Shown in pieces: positions 20,000 to 30,000 of a stretch of DNA of 64,000 nucleotides (the first letter of the stretch is position 1; the number at the start of each line of letters is the position of its first letter). Source of the stretch: Rhodobacterales bacterium HKCCE3408. Its GTDB lineage: Bacteria > Pseudomonadota > Alphaproteobacteria > Rhodobacterales > Rhodobacteraceae. The stretch lies in contig WVSN01000001.1 in assembly GCA_015689705.1 (NCBI GenBank), positions 372,001 to 436,000 on the forward strand, written 5' to 3'. The translations under genes and the position numbers were made by a program. The notes beneath the pieces were generated by a model, which was given only the letters and a program-made list of their open reading frames with translations, did no database searches and was not told the DNA's origin.

Positions 20000-20715
20000 G
20001 TTTCGTTGCGCATATCAGCGAGCCGGAGATCTGCGTCTCCGGTATCGCCGTGCACGGCTGCGCGCTCGACGACGACAGGGACGTCCCGCTTTCCGTTGCG
20101 CGCGACCTGCTGTCGGAAGACGAACGGGCGCGGGCGGCGCGGTTCCACTTCGCGCGGGACGCCGACCGCTTCGTCCGGGGCCGGGCCTTCCTGCGCCGCG
20201 CCCTGGCAAATGCGACCGGCATCATGCCCGGCGCCATCTCCTTCGCGTACGGCGACCGGCTTAAGCCCGAGCTGGCCGGCGGCTCGGTCGCGTTCAACAA
20301 GTCCGACAGCCGCGATCTCGCGGTCGTGGCGGTGTCCCATGTCGGGCCCGTCGGGATCGACCTGGAGTTTCTCGACCGGGAACTGGACCACTTGTCGGTC
20401 GCACGCTCCTGCATGACCGAACACGAAAGAGAAGTCCTCTCCGCCCTAGATCCGGCCGCCCGCGCCGTCCGGTTCTTCGAATTCTGGACGGCCAAGGAGG
20501 CCTTCATGAAGCTGACCGGGCAGGGCATGTACCTTGACCCGAAGGGCATCCACCTCGTTCTCGCGGACGATGGCAGCCCGATCGGCTTCCCGGACTACGA
20601 CGGCCACACCGTGCGGCTCGACCGCGTCGACCTCGACCGGCCCGCCACGATCTGCACGCTGGCTTCGCTCGACGCGACGGCCGATAGCAGGAGGGACGCC
20701 CATGGGCCGGATTAA
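19996..20715 (+). CDS. Sfp-type 4'-phosphopantetheinyl transferase
   Basis: The 239-residue enzyme has the family motifs GIDLEF (D122, E124) and WTAKEAFMKLTG (W164, K167, E168). It would transfer phosphopantetheine from CoA to the Ser of the carrier domains in the three megasynthases. The ATG overlaps the stop of megasynthase 1 (ATGA), which argues for a dedicated cluster PPTase. One oddity is FNKSDS near residue 100, where Sfp enzymes usually have a His between the two serines that contacts CoA; here it is Asp. The rest of the active site looks intact. Confidence 0.92.
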   Translation: MSFVAHISEPEICVSGIAVHGCALDDDRDVPLSVARDLLSEDERARAARFHFARDADRFVRGRAFLRRALANATGIMPGAISFAYGDRLKPELAGGSVAFNKSDSRDLAVVAVSHVGPVGIDLEFLDRELDHLSVARSCMTEHEREVLSALDPAARAVRFFEFWTAKEAFMKLTGQGMYLDPKGIHLVLADDGSPIGFPDYDGHTVRLDRVDLDRPATICTLASLDATADSRRDAHGPD

Positions 20716-21562
20716 GGGCTTCGTGCAGCTGGCGGCCGGCCGCGTCCTCTCGCTCGCCATGCCCCGCCTCGCGGCGGACGTGGCGTCGGGGTGCGAGAGC
20801 CCTTCGGTCAATCCGCGCATTGTCCGCGCCATCCGCAAGAGCCAGGCCCGCCGGGCCGCCCGAAGCGGTGATGTCGAGACCCTGCAGAAGCTTCAGTTCG
20901 GCAAATGGTCCGATCCGCACAGCGTGGAGCTTTACGATCTCTACAAGGACCGCTTCGAGTCCTGGTTCCTGAACGGGCCGCAGTACGAAATGGTCGACTG
21001 GATCAAGGCGGCCGTCGATCGCGCCCCGCCGCGGCGCCTTGTCGAGGTCGGATGCGGTGACGGGCGCGTCGTCGCCCACCTTGCCGAGCGGTTCCCGTCG
21101 ATCGAAAAGCTGATCGGGATCGACCTCAATTGCGGGATCATCGAGCGCAATCGCCGCACCTTCGCGGACAAGGCGCCGCGCCTGCAATTCGTCTCTGGCG
21201 ATGCCGTCGAGTGGTTGGCCGCCAATCCGCTTTCCGGGACGCTGCTGCTGTCGAACGGGGGTGTCTTAGAATATTTCGCCCCCGACGTGCTGAAGCGCCT
21301 CTTCATGGATCTGGCCGACAGCGGCGCGGCGTCGATCGCCGCCATCGAGCCGTTCGATCCTTCTCACGATCTCGGTCGCGATCCGGCGTCGCATCCGTTC
21401 GGAAGCGAGCTGTCGTTCTCCCACAATTACCGGGCGCTCGTCGAAGAGGCCGGCTTTTCCGTTCAGCGTACCCGCGAAGCGGATTTCGGCGGTGCGCACT
21501 GGATGTTTCTGTTCGCAGATCATGCGCAGGCGCTGGCGCGCCCGGCCATGTTCGGCACCTGA
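20702..21562 (+). CDS. SAM-dependent methyltransferase of the NRPS/PKS cluster
   Basis: The 286-residue protein is a class I Rossmann methyltransferase with motif I VEVGCGDGRVV at 114-124 and an acidic residue after the second strand (GIDLN). Residues 1-85 form an additional N-terminal region (WSDPHSVELYDLYKDRFESWF) that I do not recognise. It probably methylates the peptide or a precursor in the cytoplasm. The start ATG lies 14 bp inside the PPTase gene, so expression is coupled to it. The substrate and the atom methylated cannot be read from the sequence. Confidence 0.8.
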   Translation: MGRIKGFVQLAAGRVLSLAMPRLAADVASGCESPSVNPRIVRAIRKSQARRAARSGDVETLQKLQFGKWSDPHSVELYDLYKDRFESWFLNGPQYEMVDWIKAAVDRAPPRRLVEVGCGDGRVVAHLAERFPSIEKLIGIDLNCGIIERNRRTFADKAPRLQFVSGDAVEWLAANPLSGTLLLSNGGVLEYFAPDVLKRLFMDLADSGAASIAAIEPFDPSHDLGRDPASHPFGSELSFSHNYRALVEEAGFSVQRTREADFGGAHWMFLFADHAQALARPAMFGT

Positions 21563-21613
21563 CCGGGCGCAGCGCCCGATCCTCCCCCCTCTTGTCCAAG
21601 GAAGTTCGTAAAT

Positions 21614-22432
21614 ATGTCTCTCGGTGAACTGGCACGGCGTAACGAAGTCTGGGTGTTCGTGACGGTTCTGGTGTGCGCGAACGCGCTCTGGGCCACGTTC
21701 ATCTGGCTGGATCTCGTCCACTTCCTGCCGGTCAGCTACACCCGTATCGCGGTGCTGGCACTGAGCCTTGTCGGAGTCGTCTACGCGTTCCGGGGCTTCC
21801 GAGGGGTCATCGAGCTTGTTCTGCCGATGCTGGAATGGCGGCATCATATCGGCTGGTACGCCTTTGCGCTCTTCATGGCGCCGGTGGCCTGCGCTGTCTG
21901 CCTGTTCGCCTACGTCGTGCTCGCCGGAGGCGAACTGGAGCGACCCGGACTGAACAGCTATGTCTTCTCCAGCGTGACGATCATGGCGCGCATCTTCGTT
22001 CTCGCCTTCGTGGGCGAAATCGTCTGGGTCGGATACACCGCACGCCAGCTGACTGCCCGGGGCCACACGCCCTATGCCGCGGCTCTGGTCGTCGGGTTCT
22101 TCTGGGCGCTCTGGTGGCTGCCCTACGTGTTCTACGGCTTCGGCGTGGTGCCTGGCCTGACCTTTCCGCTGCTTCTCGTCGCACAGACCGGTGTCGCAAT
22201 CATGTGCACGTTTCTGTATTATCAGACTCGGAGCGCTCTTCTGGTGCTGCTGATGCAGGCCACATTCAACATGACGATTCTTGTCTTCCCGGTCATCCCG
22301 CCGACGGGGGGTGTTGTCATGGCGTGGCTGTTCGCGGTCGCGTACCTCGTTCTGGGAACGGCCCTGTTCGCGGTCTTCGGACCGAAGCCGCTCTTCCGGA
22401 ATGGAACCGAAGTGCCGGTTTCGGTGTCGTGA
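21614..22432 (+). CDS. CPBP-family-like membrane protein with altered catalytic motifs
   Basis: The 272-residue protein has about eight hydrophobic segments and a layout like the CPBP (Abi, CAAX-protease-like) family. The three family motifs are recognisable but changed. The usual EExxxR appears as GEIVWVGYTAR, with one Glu missing. The His of the FxxxWHLP-like motif is Trp (FFWALWWLP). The final His/Asn motif reads MQATFN. It is therefore likely not an active protease. Lying between tailoring genes and megasynthase 2, it could serve immunity, export or anchoring (inference). AAGGA lies 9 bp before the ATG. Confidence 0.7.
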   Translation: MSLGELARRNEVWVFVTVLVCANALWATFIWLDLVHFLPVSYTRIAVLALSLVGVVYAFRGFRGVIELVLPMLEWRHHIGWYAFALFMAPVACAVCLFAYVVLAGGELERPGLNSYVFSSVTIMARIFVLAFVGEIVWVGYTARQLTARGHTPYAAALVVGFFWALWWLPYVFYGFGVVPGLTFPLLLVAQTGVAIMCTFLYYQTRSALLVLLMQATFNMTILVFPVIPPTGGVVMAWLFAVAYLVLGTALFAVFGPKPLFRNGTEVPVSVS

Positions 22433-22556
22433 CAAAAGATTGCCATCGTGCCGTGGTCTGGTGACATGGCATGGCAAAGCCGGGGCGTCGAACCGCGAAA
22501 GACGCGTTCAAGTGGGGGCCGATCCGATCGGCTGGTGCAGGAGTAATTAGGAAGTC

Positions 22557-25500
22557 ATGAAGGCGGTTCTCGTAGGAAACGGTTCTCTCCTCACCCAGTG
22601 CGGCGAGGCGTTCCTCCAGGCCGGCGGCGACATCGTCGCGGTCATCACCTCCGATGCCCAGATCCGTGACTGGGCCGCGGAGAAGGGCTGCGATTGCGTC
22701 GATTACGCCGACCATGGCGGGCTTCCCGGCCGCGAATTCGACTATCTCCTCTCGATTGCCAACCTCGTCGTCCTGCCCGCCGACCTGATTGGCCGCGCGC
22801 GGATCATGGCGATCAATTTTCACGACGGCGAGCTGCCCGCGCGCTCGGGTCTCAACGCACCGGCCTGGGCTATTCTCGAAGGCGCGGACCGTCATGGCGT
22901 GACCTGGCACCAGATGACGGATGCGGTCGATTCCGGTGGCGCTCTGGCCCGCCGCGACTTCGCCATCCGGCCCGGCGACACCGCCTTCAGCCTCAACGCC
23001 CGCTGTTTCGAGGCCGGGCTCGACAGTTTCCGCGACATCCTGCCCGCGCTCATGGCCGGTGCGCCACGGACCGATCCGCTGGAGGGCGACCGCCGCTGGT
23101 ACTACCGCGCCGACCGGCCCGGAACGCTCGGCCTTCTCGACCCGCGTCTGTCCGCGGACGAGCTAGACCGGCTGGTTCGCGGCCTCGATTTCGGCGGCTA
23201 TCTCAACCCGCTGGCGCTGCCCAAGCTGTGGACGGGCGACAGGCTGATGGCGATCGGACGGGTCGAAGAGGCCTCCGGCAGCGGTGCGCCGGGCACGATC
23301 CTGTCGCTCGCCGATGGTGCGGTGACCCTCGCGGTCGGCGATGGTGCCCTGACGCTCGCCGGGCTGACCGACATGACCGGCGCCCCGGTCGAGCCCGCCG
23401 ATGCAGGCCTGATCGCCGGGCGCACCCTGCCGCCGCCGCCCGCCCTGCCGGTGGAACCGAAGGCTGTCGGCAAGTCCGAGCCGGGCTGGACCGCCGCGCT
23501 GACCGACGCCGAACACGCCATGCCGCCCTTCCCGCAGGATGCGGGCGCAACCGCCGGGCCGTCCCGCGCGACAATCAGCGACAGCGCCGACCCGGATCAG
23601 ATCACCGCCGCCTGGTGCGCCTGGGTCGCCGGGCAACGCGGCCTGTCGCGTGTCGCCCTGGCGCTGGCCGGTGAGATGTCCGGGCATCCAGCGCTGTCCG
23701 CGCTGCGGCCCATCGCACTCGATCTTTCGGGCGACGTCACGCCCCGCGCGCTGACCGGCGCCGCACGGGCCGCGCGCGCGGAGGCCGAAGCCAGGGCGCC
23801 CATGCCCGTCGACCTGCCGATGCGTCTGCCGACGCCTTCCGCCCGCCGCCAGGCGCTCGACATCCTGAGCGTGGTCGTGGGGTCCGGCGAGGTGCCTGCT
23901 GACATCCTGATCGCGCCCGGCAGCATCTCCGCGCCGGGTGGCCGCATCGCGGCGCCCGTCCTCGACCGGATCGCGGCGGGATTCGACGCCTTCCTCGATG
24001 CGTTCCTCGCCAATCCGGACGCACCTGTCGGAACACTCGCCCTCGGCCCGGCCGCGGGCATGTCCCATCTCGCCCATGCGAACCCTGGCACCGGAAAGGC
24101 CGACACGATCCACGCCGGGATCGCGGCAATGGCGCAGGCCGCGCCGGACTCCCCTGCGCTGGAGGCTGGCCAGACGGCCCTGACGCGCGGTGAGCTGGAC
24201 GCCCGTGCCACGGCGCTCGCCGGTGCACTGGCCGAACGGGGCGCCGGGCCCGGAACCGTCGTCGGCCTTTGCCTGCCGCGCGGGGCCGACCTTGTCGTCG
24301 CGATGCTCGCCATCCTGAAATCAGGGGCCGCCTATCTTCCGCTCGACCCCGATTATCCGGCCGAGCGGATCGGCATGATGATCGAGGACAGCGCCGCGCC
24401 GCTCGTCATCTCGACGCCCGATATTGCCACCCGGCTCGGCATCGCCGCCGGGAAGATCGTGACACCGGACGCGACCGGACCCGCGACCGCTACGGCCGAT
24501 GGCGAACTGGCCTACATGATCTACACCTCCGGTTCCACCGGGACGCCCAAGGGGGTGATGGTTCCGCACCGGACCGTCCTGAACTTCTTCGACGGCATGG
24601 ACGAGCGGCTGCCGTTTTCCGAACAGGCGCGGCTTCTGGCTGTAACTTCGGTCAGCTTCGACATCTCGGTGCTCGAGATCCTCTGGACGCTGTCGCGCGG
24701 TGCGACGCTGGTCCTGCAGACCGACGGCTCGGACAGCGCGCGGATGCCGGATTTCTCGCTGTTCTACTTCGCCTCCGAAGCGGCGGGCACGGGCCACCAC
24801 GCCTATCGCCTGCTTCTGGAAGGCGCGAAGTTCGCCGATGAAAACGGCTTCTCCGCGATCTGGACGCCCGAACGGCACTTCCACGCATTCGGCGGACTCT
24901 ACCCGAACCCGGCGGTCAGTTCCGCCGCCGTCGCCGGCATCACGAAGAACATCAAGATCCGGGCCGGATCCTGCGTCCTGCCGCTGCACCACCCGGTTCG
25001 CGTGGCCGAGGACTGGGCGCTGGTCGACAACCTGTCGAACGGGCGGGCCGGGATCGCGCTGGCCTCGGGCTGGCAGCCGAACGACTTCCTGCTGCGGCCC
25101 GAGAACTTCCAGGACCGCAAGGCCGTGATGGTGGATGCCATCGACGACCTGCGCGCGCTCTGGCGCGGCGAGACGCGCAGCTTCCCCGGCCATGACGGCA
25201 AGCCAGTCGAGATCGAGATCCATCCCCGTCCGGTCAATGGCGAGATCCCGCTCTGGCTGACCGCGGCCGGCAACCCCGAAACCTTCGCGGCGGCCGCTCG
25301 CAAGGGTTGCGGTGTGCTGACCCACCTGCTCGGCCAGACCTTCGAAGATGTCGCCGAGAAGATCCGCGCCTACCGCGTCGCCTGGGCCGAGGCCGGCCAT
25401 CCCGGCGAGGGCCATGTCGTGCTCATGCTGCACACCTTCGTGGCCGAGGACGAGGAGACCGTGAAGGCCACCGCGCGGGGGCCGATGAAGCAGTACCTCA

Positions 25501-26999
25501 AGTCTGCCGTCGACTTGGTCCGCCGCGCCGCCTGGACCTTCCCGACCATCGTCCAGCGCGCCGATGCGGCCGGGCAGTCGCCGCAGGAGATGTTCGAGAA
25601 GGAGGAACTGAGCCAGGAGGATCTGGATCAGCTGCTCGAGCACGCCTTTGAACGTTATTACGGCGAGAGCGGGTTGTTCGGCACGCCGGAGACCGCGGCC
25701 GAGATCGTGAAGAAGGTCGCTTCGATCGGCGCGGACGAGATCGGCTGCCTGATCGACTTCGGCATCGATACGGACGTGGTGCTGGAACACCTGCCGCAGA
25801 TCGCGCGCCTGAAGGACATTGTCGAGGCGGGCGGGGGCGTCAGCCGAAAGGCCAGCGTTGCCGAAGAAATCGCGGCGCGCGGGATCACGCACCTGCAATG
25901 CACGCCGTCCCAGGCGTCGATGCTGGTCGCTGATGGTCCCGGACGTGCTGCGCTCGGCCGGCTTCAGGCCATGATGGTCGGAGGTGAGGCACTGCCGCCC
26001 GATCTTGCGGACGAACTGCGCGAAGCCGTTGGCGGGCGGCTCTTCAATATGTACGGCCCGACCGAAACGACGATCTGGTCCTCCGTGGCCGAGCTGACCG
26101 ATGCCGGTCCGGGCGCCGTTCCGATTGGCGAGCCCATTCTGGGCACCACTCTTTCCGCGCGCAGCGCGGACGGACGCATCCTTCCGCAGGGCGCGGAGGG
26201 TGAGCTCTGGATCGGCGGGGCCGGCGTGACGGCCGGCTACCGGCAGCGGCCCGAGCTGACGGCCGAACGCTTCGTCACGGCGGACGGCCAGCCGCAGTAC
26301 CGCACCGGCGACCTGGTGCGCTTCGGGCCGGAGGGCATCTCCTTCCTCGGCCGGATGGACGGGCAGGTGAAGATCCGCGGCCACCGGATCGAACTGGGCG
26401 AGATCGAAGCGGCGCTGGCCGCACGGGCAGGCGTGCGCGGCGCGGTCGTCCGGGCCGTCGAGATGGGTGCCGGAGACACGCGGCTCGTCGGCTATGTCAC
26501 GCCGGACGGGCAGGGCGGCCGACCGGATCCCGCGGCGCTCCGGGCCGAACTCAAGGACATCCTGCCCGAGATTATGGTGCCTTCCGCGATCACCGTACTC
26601 GACCGTTTCCCGATGACGCCGAACGGCAAGATCGACCGCAAGTCGCTGCCCGACGCCTTCGCGCCCGACCTGTCGGACGCCGAGACCGAGACCGAGGACG
26701 CGACCGAGGCCCGGATCGCCGAGATCTGGGGCGCGGCGCTCGGGCTCAGATCGGTGCCGCTCACGGCCAACTTCTTCGATCTCGGCGGGCATTCGCTGCT
26801 GGTCGTGCAGGTCCAGCGCCAGCTCAAGGACGCGCTTGGACGGGATATCGCCATTACCGACATGTTCCGGTTCCCGACGGTGCGGTCGCTCGCCGCGCAT
26901 CTGGGCAGTGGCGGGACGGATTCCGGCAACCAGCCGAGCGCCGCCAGCCGGGGTGCCGCGCGGGCGGCCGCGCGCCTCAAACGGATGGGCCGGCGATGA
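22557..26999 (+). CDS. NRPS megasynthase 2: formyltransferase-A(luciferase-like monooxygenase insert)-PCP
   Basis: The 1480-residue protein starts with a formyltransferase domain (about 1-200) keeping the catalytic Asn87, His89 and Asp125 of the Fmt family, followed by an Fmt C-terminal-like part. Residues about 310-510 look like a condensation domain remnant without HHxxxDG. The A domain begins near 520 (TSGSTGTPKG near 655, FDIS near 701) and is interrupted at about 730-1092 by a bacterial-luciferase-like FMN monooxygenase (FSLFYFASEA, SGWQPNDF). It resumes to MYGPTE at 1163 and NGKIDRK at 1355. The PCP has Ser1413. The pocket residues read D-I-L-Q-M-G-M-I-W, which fits the glycine code. 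Glycine-specific A domains interrupted by a monooxygenase are known from myxothiazol and melithiazol enzymes, where the glycine is alpha-hydroxylated. A formyltransferase-A-PCP order is known from the first module of LgrA. The ATG has TAGGAAG just upstream. Confidence 0.9.
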   Translation: MKAVLVGNGSLLTQCGEAFLQAGGDIVAVITSDAQIRDWAAEKGCDCVDYADHGGLPGREFDYLLSIANLVVLPADLIGRARIMAINFHDGELPARSGLNAPAWAILEGADRHGVTWHQMTDAVDSGGALARRDFAIRPGDTAFSLNARCFEAGLDSFRDILPALMAGAPRTDPLEGDRRWYYRADRPGTLGLLDPRLSADELDRLVRGLDFGGYLNPLALPKLWTGDRLMAIGRVEEASGSGAPGTILSLADGAVTLAVGDGALTLAGLTDMTGAPVEPADAGLIAGRTLPPPPALPVEPKAVGKSEPGWTAALTDAEHAMPPFPQDAGATAGPSRATISDSADPDQITAAWCAWVAGQRGLSRVALALAGEMSGHPALSALRPIALDLSGDVTPRALTGAARAARAEAEARAPMPVDLPMRLPTPSARRQALDILSVVVGSGEVPADILIAPGSISAPGGRIAAPVLDRIAAGFDAFLDAFLANPDAPVGTLALGPAAGMSHLAHANPGTGKADTIHAGIAAMAQAAPDSPALEAGQTALTRGELDARATALAGALAERGAGPGTVVGLCLPRGADLVVAMLAILKSGAAYLPLDPDYPAERIGMMIEDSAAPLVISTPDIATRLGIAAGKIVTPDATGPATATADGELAYMIYTSGSTGTPKGVMVPHRTVLNFFDGMDERLPFSEQARLLAVTSVSFDISVLEILWTLSRGATLVLQTDGSDSARMPDFSLFYFASEAAGTGHHAYRLLLEGAKFADENGFSAIWTPERHFHAFGGLYPNPAVSSAAVAGITKNIKIRAGSCVLPLHHPVRVAEDWALVDNLSNGRAGIALASGWQPNDFLLRPENFQDRKAVMVDAIDDLRALWRGETRSFPGHDGKPVEIEIHPRPVNGEIPLWLTAAGNPETFAAAARKGCGVLTHLLGQTFEDVAEKIRAYRVAWAEAGHPGEGHVVLMLHTFVAEDEETVKATARGPMKQYLKSAVDLVRRAAWTFPTIVQRADAAGQSPQEMFEKEELSQEDLDQLLEHAFERYYGESGLFGTPETAAEIVKKVASIGADEIGCLIDFGIDTDVVLEHLPQIARLKDIVEAGGGVSRKASVAEEIAARGITHLQCTPSQASMLVADGPGRAALGRLQAMMVGGEALPPDLADELREAVGGRLFNMYGPTETTIWSSVAELTDAGPGAVPIGEPILGTTLSARSADGRILPQGAEGELWIGGAGVTAGYRQRPELTAERFVTADGQPQYRTGDLVRFGPEGISFLGRMDGQVKIRGHRIELGEIEAALAARAGVRGAVVRAVEMGAGDTRLVGYVTPDGQGGRPDPAALRAELKDILPEIMVPSAITVLDRFPMTPNGKIDRKSLPDAFAPDLSDAETETEDATEARIAEIWGAALGLRSVPLTANFFDLGGHSLLVVQVQRQLKDALGRDIAITDMFRFPTVRSLAAHLGSGGTDSGNQPSAASRGAARAAARLKRMGRR

Positions 27000-27041
27000 A
27001 AGTGTTTGCCGACGCAACGGACGTGTAGGGCTGTTCACGAG

Positions 27042-30000
27042 ATGACCGACTCGCCAGACAACAGGATCGCCATCGTCGGCCGCGCGGGCCGGTTCTCCGG
27101 CGTGCGCAACGTCGGTGAATACTGGCGCATGCTGTCCGAAGGGCGGACGGCTGCCGTGCGGCTGTCGACGGCCGACCTGCTGGCCGCGGGCGAAAGCCGC
27201 AGGGCGCTGGCCGACCCGGCTTACGTGCCGGTCGCCCATCCGCTGCCCGACATGCCCTGTTTCGACGCCGGGTTCTGGGGCTTCTCCCCACGCGAGGCGC
27301 AGATCCTCGACCCGCAGCACCGCCATTTCCTCGAATGCGCCTGGGAGGCGCTCGAAGATGCGGGACGGATGCCAGAGGATTTCGACGGGCGGATCGGCGT
27401 CTTCGGCGGATCGGGGATGCAGGCCTACCTGCCGTTCAACCTGCTCTCGAACCCGGACCTCGTGGACGAGATCGGGCTGTTCCTGCTGCGCCATACCGGC
27501 AACGACAAGGACTTCCTGACCACCCGGCTGAGCTACCTTCTGAACCTGACCGGTCCGTCGGTCGCGGTGCAGACGGCCTGCTCGACCTCTCTCGTCGCCG
27601 TCCACATGGCGGTGAACGCGCTTCTCAACATGGAATGCGAGATGGCGCTGGCCGGCGGTGTGACCATCGAGGTCCCGCACAATCGCGGCTACCGCTTCGC
27701 CGAGGGCGAGATCCTGTCGCCCGACGGGCTGTGCCGCGCCTTCGACGATGGCAGCCAGGGGACGGTCTTCGGCTCGGGAGTCGGGATCGTGGTCCTGCGG
27801 CGCTATGAGGACGCGGTCGCCGACGGAGACGACATCAAGGCGGTCATCCTCGCCTCGGCGGTCAACAACGACGGTGCCGGAAAGGCGAGCTACCTCGCGC
27901 CCTCCGTCGACGGGCAGGCCGAGGCCGCGGCCGAGGCGGTGGCGCTGGCCGGCGTCGATCCGGCGTCGATCACTTACATCGAGGCGCACGGCACCGGCAC
28001 GCCCATCGGCGATCCGATCGAGCTGTCGGCGCTGACACAGGTCTACGGAGAGGCCGCGCCGGGTACGATCGGCATCGGTTCGGTCAAGACGAATATCGGC
28101 CATCTCGACACGGCCGCGGGTACGGCAAGCCTCATCAAGGTGATCGAGGCGATGCGCCACAAGCGCCTGCCCGCGAACCTGAACTTCCGCAAGCCGAACC
28201 AGCGCTTCGACTGGGACGCCTCGCCCTTCGCGGTGGTGGCCGAGGGGCGGGACTGGATCTCGGACGGGCCACGCAGGGCCGCGGTCAACTCGCTCGGCGT
28301 CGGCGGCACCAACGCGCATGTCGTCGTCGAGGAGGCGCCCGCCGTCGCCGCGACGCCCGAGGATGGCGCCTGGCGGCTGTTCCCGTTCTCCGCGGCCAGC
28401 ACGGCGGCGCTCGAGGGTGTCGGCGCACAGTGGCAGGATTTCCTGGCCGATCCCGAGGCGCCGGCGCCCGCTGATATCGCGGCGACCCTCCGCCACGGGC
28501 GCCGGATTTTCCCCGAACGCATGGCCGTCGCCGCCCGTACGCGCGAAGAGCTGTCCGCAGCGCTCATGGCACGCAAGAGCGATGCGAAGCGCCAGGGCAA
28601 GGCCACCGAGACCCCGCCGCGGGTTGTGTTCCTGTTCCCCGGCGGTGGTGCGCAGTATCCGGGTGCAGGCGCCGAGATGATGGACGACGAGCCGGTCTTC
28701 GCGAAGGCGGTCGAGGCCTGTTTCGCCGCGCTGCCCGCTGATGCGCCGGCGGATCTGCGCGAGATGATGTTCGGGCGCGACTTCGACGACGCCGAGGCGC
28801 GGGAGAAGCTGAACCGCTCGGGCTACGCTATCCCGGCGCTGTTCATCCTCGAATACGCCTATGCGCAGCTCTGGTCGTCCTGGGGCGTCACGCCAGACGC
28901 GATCTTCGCCCATTCGGTCGGGGAATATGCCGGGGCAGTGGTCGCGGGCGCGATGACGCTGCCCGACGCGCTCAGGATCGTGACGCTGCGCGGGCAGGTG
29001 ATGGACGCCGCGCCTGCGGGCGCGATGACGACCGTCCCGATGTGCGCCGAGAAGGCGCAGTCCTACCTCGGTGACGCGCTCGACATCGCGGCGATCAATT
29101 CGGACAAGACGACGGTAGTCTCGGGCCAGCGCGCGGAGATCGAGGCGCTCGAGGCGCGGCTGGCGGACGAAGGGTTCGAGGCGCGGCGCATCCATATCGA
29201 CGTCGCGGCCCATTCCCGGCAGCTCGACGGCCAGCTCGACCGCTTCCGCGCCGGCTTCGAGGGTATCCGTTTCGCCGCCCCCGCGATCCCGATGGTCTCG
29301 AGCCTGCGCGGCGGATGGGCCGAAGGCGATGATTTCGCCTCGGCCGATTACTGGGTCCGGCACCTGCGGCACACGGTGCGCTTCACCGACGCCATTGCAG
29401 CCGCGCTGGCCGAGCCCGACACCGTCGTGATCGAGGTCGGTCCGGGCCAGACCCTCGGCCCGCTGGTCGAGGCCGCCGAATTGCCGAACCCGCCGCGGGC
29501 GATCCTGCCCTCGGCCCCGCGCCCGCGCGACGAGGCCGAGGAGATGGCCGTCGCGCTCGCCTCGGCCGGCGGTCTCTGGGCGCAGGGCTGGCCGCTCGAT
29601 TTCGACCGCCTTCCGGGCGCCGGTATCGGCCGCCGGGTCTCGTGCCCGACCTACGCCTTCGAAAAGCAGCGGCACTGGATCGAGCCGGGCCGTGGCGCGC
29701 AGGCGGCGGAAGAGGCGGATACACCGCTTCTTCTGACGCGGACGCCGGACATGTCCGACTGGATCGAGGCCCTCGGCTGGAAAGATGCCGATCCGCTGCC
29801 GCAGCCTAAGCTTGCCGGGACGGACTGGCTGGTCTTCGCCGGTGATGATCCGATGTCCGAAGCTGTGCTGCGCCGCCTGGCCGACGGCGACGCGCGCGCG
29901 ACCGTGGTTCGCGCAGGTCCGTCCTTCGCGGCCGGGATCGGCGAGTTCACGCTACGCCCGGAGGCGGTCGAGGATCATGAGGCGCTGCTTGAGGCGCTGC

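Noticed and set aside
24321-29675. Antisense open frame of 1784 codons across megasynthases 2 and 3
   Set aside because: It spans the end of one real gene and the start of the next and has no domain signatures; a GC-driven shadow.
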